From contig JASLHF010000238.1 of the NCBI GenBank assembly GCA_030152275.1, forward strand, positions 1-24,056: a DNA stretch of 24,056 nucleotides, given 5' to 3'. Position 1 is the first letter of the stretch, and each line of letters starts with the position of its first letter. The stretch is from Acinetobacter sp. GTDB lineage: Bacteria > Pseudomonadota > Gammaproteobacteria > Pseudomonadales > Moraxellaceae. The notes under the pieces are model-generated. The model was not told the DNA's origin. It saw only the letters and a list, made by a program, of their open reading frames with translations, and searched no databases. Shown here one piece after another: positions 14,813 to 22,468 of this stretch. Both the position numbers and the translations under genes were made by a program.

Positions 14813-16680
14813 TGAATCATTTTTTTAACAGCAGAACACAGCGCATCGCGGCAAGTATTGCTTTGTTGATGGCACCGGCGCTGATGCATGCAGCCAATAT
14901 GCCTAATCTGAAAAAGCACAGTATTGCTGCGCCGACTATTTCACAAGATGAAAAACGCATTAACCAATTTGTGACACTGACTTTTCATGATGTTCGTGAT
15001 GATGTGGCAAAACGCGGTGACCGTGATGTCTATGCAGTCAGTACACAAAACTTGGGGCAGTTTTTTGAATGGATGCAGCGTGAGGGCTGGAAGCCTATTA
15101 CCCTGCATGATGTATGGCTGGCGCGTCAGCACAAAATTAAACTGCCGGAAAAAGCTGTGCTTTTAACCTTTGATGATGGTGCATTAAGCAGTTATAGCCG
15201 CATTTTCCCTTTATTAAAACAATACCGATACCCTGCAGTGTTTGCCATTGTGACCAGCTGGATCAACGGCAATAACAAAGATGCCTATGAGGCATACGGG
15301 CAGGGCAATCTCATGAACTGGGATCAAATGCGTGAAATGCAAAAATCTGGGCTGGCAGAGTTTGTTTCCCATTCAGATAATTTGCACCGCGGTATTTTGG
15401 CTAATCCGCAGCAAAATATGGAGCCTGCGGCCATTACACGCCAATATTTTCCGGCAGAGAAGCGCTATGAAAATGATGCGGAATTTAATCAGCGGATCGT
15501 ATCTGATTTAAAAAAATCTAAACAGGAATTAGACCATCAGCTGGGCATTAATACATTAGCGATCTTTTGGCCGTATGGGGCTGTGACCCCTGAAACTGAA
15601 GCGCTGGCGCGCCAAGCTGGCATTGAAATGTCATTCAGTTTGGGCAATGTAGTCAGTTTGGCAGATTCTGTGCAGACTTATCAGCGCGCATTGGTGATGG
15701 ATAATCCAACACCTGAACAGATACATCAAAATATGGATGATTTTATTAGTGAAGCGCGCGCGCCATATAAGCAGCGTAAAAGCATGCTGCGTGTTGATCT
15801 GTCTGAGCTGGAATCCCCAACACCACAGGAATTAGACCGCAAAGTTGGACGCTTTCTCGACCAGATTAGCGCCTTTAAAAGCAATACCTTATTGCTAAAA
15901 GCGGCAGAAGATAAAGATGGTGATGGCAATTATGAGTCGGTGTATTTTCCTAACAGTCAGTTGCCGGTCCAGCAGGATTTACTAAACCGCGTTGTATGGC
16001 AGGCGCGTACACGAATCTCTAACCGGGTCTATGTTGAACTGCCGATCAGTCTGGAACTGAAACAGGGTGTTAATTTAGCAAAAATGACAGCAGAGCTATT
16101 TCAGAACAACAGTTCTGTGGAAGGGTTAATGCTGAATACCGGTACTTTGCTGGACTGTGCGGTTACTTCTGCGCAGTGGAGTGTGGCCTGCAGTGAACAG
16201 GTGGCGCATGTGATGGCGGTTAAAGAGCGCAGTAAAGCGCAGGCTTATTTATATTCCAATATCAGTAACGATAACCAAAGCGCGCTGAAAATCAAACTCA
16301 GTTCCGCACAGATGGATGGCTTGAAGCCGCTTATTGCTCAGGTGCTGAGCGGTTCAGATTTCCTGTATATCAGTATGAGCCCTGCAGAGCAGCCGCAAAC
16401 ATTTAAAGCATTTGTACGCCAATTGAAAACGTTAACGCCAGCCCAAGTGCAGCGGCTGATTGTGACCTTTGACTTAAAGAAAAATATGAGCAGCAAAGAC
16501 TGGAAAAACTATCAGCAGGATTATCAAATTTTAAGAACCAATTCGATTCAGAAAATCGGCATTAATAATTATGAACTGAATGATGGGCCACGCGTGCAGC
16601 AAAATTTGTACCGGAGCCTCAGCATGAATGGCAGTCCATTAACTTATCGGCTTCCTGAACAGCAGGGAGGGGAGGAATAA
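14812..16680 (+). CDS. pgaB: PNAG N-deacetylase PgaB
   Basis: Periplasmic enzyme that removes some acetyl groups from PNAG, which is needed for export through PgaA. It has 622 residues (E. coli 672). The signal peptide (1-27, ending LMHA) has no lipobox cysteine, whereas E. coli PgaB is a lipoprotein. The NodB deacetylase domain (about 50-315) has TFDDG with Asp121/Asp122, metal ligands His187 and His192 in SHSDNLH, and FWPYG at 252-256. The C-terminal glycoside-hydrolase-like domain is recognisable (DGDGNYESVYFPN, 369-381), but is shorter. Where E. coli has FHDDALLSDYED, this protein has LNTGTLLDCAVT (441-452), so the acidic residues are missing. TAATG overlaps join it to pgaA and pgaC. Confidence 0.92.
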   Translation: MNHFFNSRTQRIAASIALLMAPALMHAANMPNLKKHSIAAPTISQDEKRINQFVTLTFHDVRDDVAKRGDRDVYAVSTQNLGQFFEWMQREGWKPITLHDVWLARQHKIKLPEKAVLLTFDDGALSSYSRIFPLLKQYRYPAVFAIVTSWINGNNKDAYEAYGQGNLMNWDQMREMQKSGLAEFVSHSDNLHRGILANPQQNMEPAAITRQYFPAEKRYENDAEFNQRIVSDLKKSKQELDHQLGINTLAIFWPYGAVTPETEALARQAGIEMSFSLGNVVSLADSVQTYQRALVMDNPTPEQIHQNMDDFISEARAPYKQRKSMLRVDLSELESPTPQELDRKVGRFLDQISAFKSNTLLLKAAEDKDGDGNYESVYFPNSQLPVQQDLLNRVVWQARTRISNRVYVELPISLELKQGVNLAKMTAELFQNNSSVEGLMLNTGTLLDCAVTSAQWSVACSEQVAHVMAVKERSKAQAYLYSNISNDNQSALKIKLSSAQMDGLKPLIAQVLSGSDFLYISMSPAEQPQTFKAFVRQLKTLTPAQVQRLIVTFDLKKNMSSKDWKNYQQDYQILRTNSIQKIGINNYELNDGPRVQQNLYRSLSMNGSPLTYRLPEQQGGEE

Positions 16681-17957
16681 TGGCGAACTGGTTCAGTACA
16701 TGGACATTCCATGATTTTTACTTTGGTTTTGCATTCCTTTATCCGCTGTTTATGGCGTGGCTGTGGATTGCTGGCGGCATTTGGTTTTATTTAAAGCGGG
16801 AATTTCGGCAGCCCAAATTGCCTGATCCCGGTGTGGAAGGCTGCAGCATTATTATCCCGTGTTTTAATGAAGAAGCTCAGGTGCATGAAACTATCCGCTT
16901 TGCTATGCAAAGCCAGTATCCGCAATTTGAAGTCATTGCAGTCAATGACGGCAGTAAAGACCGCACCGGCGAAATCTTAGATGCGCTGCAGCAGCAGTAC
17001 CCGAAACTGCGCGTGGTGCATTTGGCGGAAAATCAGGGCAAAGCTTATGCCCTGCGCGCTGGCGCCATGGTCAGCAGCTATGAATATCTTGTCTGTATTG
17101 ACGGTGATGCGCTGCTGCACCCGCACTCAGTACTATGGATGATGCATCATCTCACCAGTTTCCCGCGCGTTGGTGCGGTCACAGGTAATCCGCGCATTTT
17201 AAACCGTTCCAGTGTGCTGGGAAAAATTCAGGTCGGTGAATTTTCATCCATTATAGGATTAATCAAACGCGCACAGCGTACCTATGGGCGGATATTTACT
17301 GTATCGGGCGCAATTGCCGGTTTCCGTAAAACAGCGCTGAACCGGATTGGTTATTGGCGTGACGATATGATCACCGAGGATATTGATGTTTCTTGGCGCC
17401 TGCAGTTTGATCATTGGGATCTGCACTATGTGCCTCAGGCACTGTGCTACATCTATATGCCGGAAACCTTTAAAGGTTTGTGGAAACAGCGTTTGCGCTG
17501 GGCGCAAGGCGGCATTGAAGTGCTGTTTGCCTATATGCCGAAAATTTTTAAATGGCGCCTGCGTCGCATGTGGCCGATTGCGCTGGAATCCATCATCAGC
17601 GTGATCTGGGCCTATGTGATGTTTGGTATTTTCCTGCTGTATTTTTATGGCCTGTTTTTCTCACTGCCCGGCGAATGGGCCATTCAGTCGCTTTTGCCGC
17701 AGTGGTATGGCGTGATTTTAGGTATTACCTGTCTAGTTCAATTTTTTGTCAGTCTATGTATAGACCGTACATATGACAAAAAACGCCTGTTGAGAAATTA
17801 TTTTTGGGTCATTTGGTATCCGTTGTTCTTTTGGATTTTGGCCATGCTCACTACGGTATTTGCATTGCCGAAAACCATATTTAAAACTCAAAAACGCGCT
17901 CGCTGGGTAAGTCCAGACCGCGGGTTTAGAGGGGAGGAAAAGGATGAATCAGCTTAA
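16680..17957 (+). CDS. pgaC: Poly-beta-1,6-N-acetyl-D-glucosamine synthase PgaC
   Basis: Inner-membrane GT2 glycosyltransferase that polymerises UDP-GlcNAc into PNAG. It has 425 residues. An N-terminal membrane segment (about 15-37) precedes the GT-A domain, with IIIPCFNEE (57-65), VNDGSKD (88-94), the DxD motif DGD at 141-143, TED at 232-234 (catalytic base) and QRLRW at 270-274. Three C-terminal membrane segments follow, near 297-325, 338-358 and 370-393. In E. coli, PgaC and PgaD together respond to cyclic di-GMP; the same is inferred here. The start overlaps the pgaB stop (TAATG) and the end overlaps pgaD by 14 bases. Confidence 0.96.
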   Translation: MANWFSTWTFHDFYFGFAFLYPLFMAWLWIAGGIWFYLKREFRQPKLPDPGVEGCSIIIPCFNEEAQVHETIRFAMQSQYPQFEVIAVNDGSKDRTGEILDALQQQYPKLRVVHLAENQGKAYALRAGAMVSSYEYLVCIDGDALLHPHSVLWMMHHLTSFPRVGAVTGNPRILNRSSVLGKIQVGEFSSIIGLIKRAQRTYGRIFTVSGAIAGFRKTALNRIGYWRDDMITEDIDVSWRLQFDHWDLHYVPQALCYIYMPETFKGLWKQRLRWAQGGIEVLFAYMPKIFKWRLRRMWPIALESIISVIWAYVMFGIFLLYFYGLFFSLPGEWAIQSLLPQWYGVILGITCLVQFFVSLCIDRTYDKKRLLRNYFWVIWYPLFFWILAMLTTVFALPKTIFKTQKRARWVSPDRGFRGEEKDESA

Positions 17958-18486
17958 TCAGCAATTTAGAAAATATCATGTGATTCAAGATGAATCACAG
18001 CTGGAACTTCCGCAATACATTGACTGGCCTGATTATGTAAAGCGCAAATCGGCTGGCTATGGCTTAATGGCGGCCGGCTGGATGCTTTGGATGTGGCTGT
18101 TTATGCCGCTGCTCACATTGCTGTTTTGGTGGCTGGAAGGAAACACAATTTATGTTCAAACCATAGAATATGTCCGGCCGCAAACCAGTCTGTCGCTCAT
18201 GAAGCTAATTTTTTGCATCAGCGTATTGATTGGCTGCTTATTTATATGGGCAAGCTACAATTGGGTACGCTTTCATGGTGAAGACCGGCGTCAGCCGGCG
18301 GATGATGCTCAGGATGAGGAGTTGGCGCAAGGTTTTTCGGTTAGCACTCATGATATTGAACTCATGCGTAACGGTAAGAATATTGTGCTGTACTACAGCG
18401 GTGACGGCCATTTAAGTCATTATGACATTCAGTCGCTAAATCCAGATGCGCAACATGAAGATAAGCCAAACAGCAGCTTGGTTTAA
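17944..18486 (+). CDS. pgaD: PNAG synthase accessory subunit PgaD
   Basis: Small inner-membrane partner of PgaC, required for PNAG synthesis and for cyclic di-GMP control in E. coli. It has 180 residues, longer than E. coli PgaD (137). Two membrane segments are visible, near 41-66 and 84-108, with cytoplasmic ends. The extra length is a hydrophilic, acidic C-terminal tail (about 115-180). GGGGAGG and AAAAGG directly precede the ATG. The sequence family is weakly conserved, so the call rests on size, topology and position behind pgaC. Confidence 0.88.
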   Translation: MNQLNQQFRKYHVIQDESQLELPQYIDWPDYVKRKSAGYGLMAAGWMLWMWLFMPLLTLLFWWLEGNTIYVQTIEYVRPQTSLSLMKLIFCISVLIGCLFIWASYNWVRFHGEDRRQPADDAQDEELAQGFSVSTHDIELMRNGKNIVLYYSGDGHLSHYDIQSLNPDAQHEDKPNSSLV

Positions 18487-18584
18487 TTTCAGCAGGCATT
18501 AGAATGTTTTGCGGCGCTCAGCTGGAATTAGATTAAAATGTTTGTCTAAGCATATAAATCTGCATATTTAGGCTGCAATTAATG

Positions 18585-18624
18585 TGGCACAAAAAAACGG
18601 CGAAAACGCCGTTTTTTTGTGCCA
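18585..18624. terminator. Bidirectional terminator between pgaD and yqiK
   Basis: A perfect 18-base-pair stem joins 18585-18602 and 18607-18624, with A7 and T7 tracts inside the arms and an AAAA loop. It serves the convergent pgaABCD and yqiJK transcripts. Confidence 0.92.
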
Positions 18625-18632
18625 TACAGCAC

Positions 18633-20339
18633 TTAAGCTTTTTGTTTTAAGCTCTGAGTCAGGCCATTAATGTCACCGCCTTGAATGCCTAGTTCACTCA
18701 TCAAGCTGTCAATTAAAGGTGCTTGGCTGCGGTAGCGCAGGGCGCTATTCACGACTTGGTCAGACAATGCAACGTTGCCGCCTTCGTGATGTGCATCACC
18801 TTGGCATGCGCCGGCGTGGCTGCCATGCAGGCCATTCACTTGCAAAATCTTAATGTCATCAATATTTTCCATAGGCTTCACGCTTTCACGGATAATTTCC
18901 GGCAAGTATTTCAGCATTGCTAACCGAATCTGCATTTCTACCTGTTCAGAAGACAATACGTTATTCGCTTCGTTTACAGCACGTGTACCTTCGGCATCGA
19001 CTTGGTATTGTTTTTCCATGGCTTGTGCCAGTAACACTTTCGCGTCAGCTTCACCTTTGGCTTTTAAGCGAACTTTTTCAGCTTCGGCTTCAGCTGCAAT
19101 ACGAATCGCTTCTGCATCGTCAGCCGCCGCTTGCTTACCTGCTTCAGCAGCAACAGTAATCGCAATAGCGTCTTTTTCAGCTTTCTCTTTTGCAGATACA
19201 AGTTCAACCGCTTTTTGACGTTCAGCTTGTTGAATTTGACGAACCGTAATCACTTCTTCTTCTGCTTTTACCGCTTGAGCGCGCGCTTGGTCAGCATGCG
19301 CTTTCGCTTCAGATTCAGCACGCGATTTTTCAGCAATGGCAATGGCGCGGTCTTGTTCAGCCAGTTCAATGGTTTTCTTTTGCTCGACTTGGGCTTGCTG
19401 AATAATTTGTGATTTTTGAATATTTTGATTTTCAACGTCACGCGCAGCTGTGATGCGTTTTAGGTCGACTTCACGTTCAGCCGCAATACGCGCTTCTTCT
19501 GCTTCACGTTTTTTAGCAGCTTCTTGCGAAGCAATTTCTGCCAGCTGTTCAGCCCGGCGTACCGAAATTTCACGCTCCTGCTGCAGTTTTGCATATTCTT
19601 CTTCACGTAAGATTTGTAAGCGCGCTTGCTCCGCTTCTAGGTTTTTAGTTTTAATTGCAAGGTCTGCATCTTGCTCAATGGCATTACGCTTACGGCGGCG
19701 GTCTTCAATGGTTTCAGTCAGTTTGGTTAAACCTTCGGCATCAAAGGCATTTTGCGGGTTAAAGTATTTAAAGCCCGTTTGGTCCAAACCTGTTAATGAA
19801 ACAGTTTCCAGTTCTAAACCGTTTTTGTGCAAATCTTCAGACACCACTTGCTGTACTTTCTGTACAAAGTCCACACGCTTTTCATGCAGCTCTTCCATCG
19901 CCATTTCAGCGGCAACGGCACGAAGTGAGTCAACAAACTTACCTTCAACCAAGTTTTTCAACTCATTTGGTGACATGGTTTTTTGACCCAGCGTTTGCGC
20001 TGCAGTCGCAATCGAGTCAGCAGTTGGTTTTACCCGCACATAGAATTCAGCCATCACGTCTACACGCATACGGTCACGGGTAATGAGCGCTTGGTCATCG
20101 GCGCGGCGCACTTCTAAACGCAAGGTGTTCATATTGACAGGAATGGTTTCATGCAAAACCGGCAGCACAATTGCGCCACCGCCTAAAATTACTTTTTCAC
20201 CGCCAAAACCGGTACGGACAAAAGAAATTTCTTTACTGGAGCGGCGGTATAGGCGGGCAAAAATAAAGCCGATAAAAATCACTGCGGCGAAAATGATGCC
20301 GACAGTCATAAGAATGCTGGTAGGAATGTCAAAAGGCAT
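18633..20339 (-). CDS. yqiK: Flotillin family membrane protein YqiK
   Basis: Flotillin/SPFH protein, thought to organise membrane microdomains. It has 568 residues. One N-terminal membrane helix (about 8-29) is followed by the SPFH/band 7 domain (about 32-220, with GGGAIVLPVLHE and NAFDAEG). A very long Ala/Glu/Lys-rich coiled coil (about 225-450) follows, then a C-terminal tail with the typical SALRYRSQAPLIDSLM segment. Between KILQVNGL and this segment lies a His/Cys cluster (His505, His508, Cys512, His517, His518) in a glycine-rich stretch, a possible metal site. It follows yqiJ on the same strand after a 140-base gap. No strong ribosome site is visible. Confidence 0.93.
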   Translation of the reverse strand: MPFDIPTSILMTVGIIFAAVIFIGFIFARLYRRSSKEISFVRTGFGGEKVILGGGAIVLPVLHETIPVNMNTLRLEVRRADDQALITRDRMRVDVMAEFYVRVKPTADSIATAAQTLGQKTMSPNELKNLVEGKFVDSLRAVAAEMAMEELHEKRVDFVQKVQQVVSEDLHKNGLELETVSLTGLDQTGFKYFNPQNAFDAEGLTKLTETIEDRRRKRNAIEQDADLAIKTKNLEAEQARLQILREEEYAKLQQEREISVRRAEQLAEIASQEAAKKREAEEARIAAEREVDLKRITAARDVENQNIQKSQIIQQAQVEQKKTIELAEQDRAIAIAEKSRAESEAKAHADQARAQAVKAEEEVITVRQIQQAERQKAVELVSAKEKAEKDAIAITVAAEAGKQAAADDAEAIRIAAEAEAEKVRLKAKGEADAKVLLAQAMEKQYQVDAEGTRAVNEANNVLSSEQVEMQIRLAMLKYLPEIIRESVKPMENIDDIKILQVNGLHGSHAGACQGDAHHEGGNVALSDQVVNSALRYRSQAPLIDSLMSELGIQGGDINGLTQSLKQKA

Positions 20340-20479
20340 TGTCGTATTTCTCTATATTGGTATCGTTGTCATAAAAATGCTTAAAAAGCGCGGTAAAAAG
20401 GCCTAATCAAAAAGGCTTAATATATTTGATTCATGGATCAATCTAATTGTGCAGCTCGAGTCGCCCTGCACGGTATGGC

Positions 20480-21118
20480 TCAGGCGTTTTGCGCCTGAAA
20501 GCCAATTTTAGTTTTTTGGGTCAAAATGACGGCTTGGCCTTCATTGAAAGTTTCATCGGTTTCCGGTTCGACCATCACATAATGTGTGTGGCCGTGCTGA
20601 TCTGCAACTTTGGCTTGAGCGGGCGAATTGCGTTGAGCAGCGCCCAGTATAATCACAGCCGTGCGTCCGATCAGCTCATCGCTGTATATAGCTAAGGTTT
20701 CGTCTTGCGGCAAAATTTTCGCGGTCATCTGCGCGCAAAAGCGTACGATGGGCATGCATAAAAACAGGCAGGCAGGCGAGATGAGCCATGCGCTGAACAT
20801 TGCGGTGGTCAGCTGCTGCATGATGCCTTGAATCAGAAAACCTGAAAGGGAATAGGCTGTTAAAAAGATGATTAGCCACACGAACAGCGGCACACGGCCT
20901 AAATATAGCCAATCCAGAGTCTTCCCCAGCAGGCCTTTGGCGGCATCTGGACTGAGTTCAGCTTCATGGCCTGGATCATCTGGCATGAATTGATCCAAAA
21001 TACCTTGTGATCCGCCCCCAATCAGCACTAACACAGTTTCAAAAATGCCAAAAAGGAACATCAGGCAGAGGCTGATGCTGAAAACAATATTGGAAGGGTG
21101 TGTGAACAATTCCCACAT
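20480..21118 (-). CDS. yqiJ: YqiJ-like membrane protein with OB-fold domain
   Basis: Partner of the flotillin YqiK in gammaproteobacteria. It has 212 residues (E. coli YqiJ about 209). Three hydrophobic segments lie near 10-35, 77-100 and 104-128. A soluble C-terminal domain (about 145-212) has the beta pattern of the NfeD/YqiJ OB-fold (ELIGRTAVI, HTHYVMVEPE, EGQAVIL). The biochemical role is not established; the pairing with yqiK suggests a membrane-organising complex. The last codons contain a seven-pair inverted repeat (20479-20497). Upstream lies a promoter-like TTGACA and an eight-base inverted repeat. Confidence 0.85.
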   Translation of the reverse strand: MWELFTHPSNIVFSISLCLMFLFGIFETVLVLIGGGSQGILDQFMPDDPGHEAELSPDAAKGLLGKTLDWLYLGRVPLFVWLIIFLTAYSLSGFLIQGIMQQLTTAMFSAWLISPACLFLCMPIVRFCAQMTAKILPQDETLAIYSDELIGRTAVIILGAAQRNSPAQAKVADQHGHTHYVMVEPETDETFNEGQAVILTQKTKIGFQAQNA

Positions 21119-21149
21119 GTTGTTGTTCTCAAAAAAGCGTTTTATCTAT

Positions 21150-21171
21150 GAATAATTAAAACAAATTATTC
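21150..21171. repeat. Inverted repeat upstream of yqiJ
   Basis: GAATAATT (21150-21157) and AATTATTC (21164-21171) are perfect inverted copies around AAAACA, 32 bases ahead of the yqiJ start. A possible operator. Confidence 0.45.
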
Positions 21172-21242
21172 AGGGCAAATATTTTTATGATTTGAAGATA
21201 GCATTGAATGATGCTGTTGTGTAAAAAATAACTGACAAATAT

Positions 21243-21248
21243 TGTCAA
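21243..21248 (-). promoter_or_regulatory. Candidate -35 of the yqiJK promoter
   Basis: Read on the - strand this is a perfect TTGACA. At 17 bases spacing the -10 would be TTTACA, a weak match. It lies about 125 bases before yqiJ. Confidence 0.3.
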
Positions 21249-21278
21249 AATGTATAAAAAAATATCAATAATGTGAAG

Positions 21279-21331
21279 TTTTTGGCAATAAGCTGCAAAG
21301 GCTTTACACCTCTATTGCTTATGGTCAAAAA
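21279..21331. repeat. Long inverted repeat in the yqiJ upstream gap
   Basis: TTTTTGGCAATAAGC (21279-21293) and GCTTATGGTCAAAAA (21317-21331) are inverted copies at 13 of 15 positions, with a 23-base spacer. Role unknown. Confidence 0.45.
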
Positions 21332-21502
21332 GCATCACTTTTGCATCTGATTTACTTCTTATATTCTCAAATGAAGGGCAGAGATGAAATGATTGATGTG
21401 TTTAATAATGAAACGTCTGCAGGATGGAGACGGCATCATGATACTGGACGGCTTAAGGTATGAGACGCTTTCTTGGCGGCGTGCTGCCGCGCTTTACATC
21501 AA

Positions 21503-22045
21503 TTAGAGCAGTGAGGTTTGAATCCGTACTTTGACGGCCAGCGCCTGCTGTATAATAAATGATTTCATCCATTCGATTTGCTGGCCCATTGGGTTGGTTT
21601 TTACAGCAGTGTGTAAAAAATCCAGTTCAGGGATATTAAACAGCTGCTGCTCAATGGCATCTTGCAGCTGATGAGCATTGGATACCAGCGGCATGCTGAC
21701 CAAATATAATGCTTTAGGGTAGTTATAAAATGCATACAGCAGGTTAAATGCGCGCTGATCGCCCTTTAAGCTGCCTGCGCCAATTTCATAGCTGCGGTCT
21801 TGGTTGCTGTGGGTCGCGCCGACTAAAAATTGCCATTGATTATCCAAAAGGCGAAGGCCGAATTGCAGTCCGATTTGATCGGCGCTTAATTCATGCTGCA
21901 CAAAATTATTAAGCGCCGAACCGTCTTCATTTAAAGCTTCCTGCAAAGTCAGGATGGTGCTGTTGTGCTGATAGATAAAGCCTGCGAGCTTGGCTTGCTC
22001 TAAACGGGCTTTCATAGATTCAATATCAAAATGACTGTAGGGCAT
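21503..22045 (-). CDS. Hypothetical protein, 180 residues
   Basis: I do not recognise this protein. It has no signal peptide, membrane segment or cysteine, so a cytoplasmic location is likely. It begins MPYSHFDIESMKARLEQ and has mixed alpha/beta character, with aromatic strands (LQFGLRLLDNQWQFLVGA, residues 59-76, and LYAFYNYPKALYLVSMPL, 103-120) and a helical C-terminus. Codon use looks like that of the neighbours, and the frame is open throughout, so it is probably real. No clear ribosome site precedes the ATG; a second ATG ten codons in is possible. It is monocistronic, transcribed away from cysD. Confidence 0.7.
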   Translation of the reverse strand: MPYSHFDIESMKARLEQAKLAGFIYQHNSTILTLQEALNEDGSALNNFVQHELSADQIGLQFGLRLLDNQWQFLVGATHSNQDRSYEIGAGSLKGDQRAFNLLYAFYNYPKALYLVSMPLVSNAHQLQDAIEQQLFNIPELDFLHTAVKTNPMGQQIEWMKSFIIQQALAVKVRIQTSLL

Positions 22046-22120
22046 AAATAAACAACTGAATAAGGACTGTCTTTACTCTAAGGGGCGGATGCCGGAAAAT
22101 GAAGCCCTAATTAAGAGCTT

Positions 22121-22142
22121 TTAACGATGATATTATCGTTAA
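22121..22142. repeat. Inverted repeat TTAACGAT/ATCGTTAA
   Basis: Two perfect eight-base arms (22121-22128 and 22135-22142) surround GATATT. It lies 76 bases ahead of the - strand hypothetical gene and overlaps a possible -10 (GATAAT read on the - strand). Confidence 0.45.
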
Positions 22143-22366
22143 CTGCTGTTAATCTTGAACTGCCTCATTGTACGCATTGCAGCACTGTTTTTATCAGATG
22201 CAGGGCTGAAATTGAAGTGATGTTAATGGTCTTTCGGTTGACTGTTTTGTTCAGCGCTGTATCATGATTTTTCTTGCTGCACAGTATGCAGATGACTAAA
22301 AAATACTTATAAAATAAGCCTAATAGGCATATCAGAAAACCTTTATATGACGAATTTGCATATCAA

Positions 22367-22372
22367 TATAAT
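22367..22372 (+). promoter_or_regulatory. Perfect -10 box of the cysD promoter
   Basis: TATAAT is exact, while the hexamers 16-18 bases upstream (for example TATATG at 22344-22349) are poor -35 boxes. This fits an activator-dependent promoter, such as the CysB control known for sulfate-assimilation genes. The AT dyad and palindrome at 22306-22328 lie where an activator could bind. Confidence 0.5.
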
Positions 22373-22468
22373 AAAACAAGCAATAGTTCATATAACTAAA
22401 TCACTATAATGAATATTAAATTTCTTATGTGTCATACGTGCACAGTCAAAGTAGATCCGGTGTTATCA

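Larger units (their letters stand above)
21119..21502. other. AT-rich gap upstream of yqiJ
   Basis: No convincing gene lies here. The stretch holds an 8-6-8 inverted repeat (21150-21171), a - strand TTGACA (21243-21248) that could be the -35 of yqiJK, and a 15-base inverted repeat with two mismatches (21279-21293 and 21317-21331). A possible 36-codon + strand ORF (21396-21506) lies at its right end. Confidence 0.6.
22046..22408. other. Divergent gap between the hypothetical gene and cysD
   Basis: No gene is seen. The gap holds an 8-6-8 inverted repeat (22121-22142), an AT dyad CTTAT-AAA-ATAAG (22306-22318), the palindrome GCCTAATAGGC (22318-22328) and a perfect TATAAT (22367-22372). Both divergent promoters probably lie here. 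Confidence 0.6.

Noticed and set aside
19450..19986. 178-codon + strand ORF opposite yqiK
   Set aside because: Low-complexity Ser/Arg/Ala sequence that mirrors the coiled-coil coding region of yqiK on the other strand.
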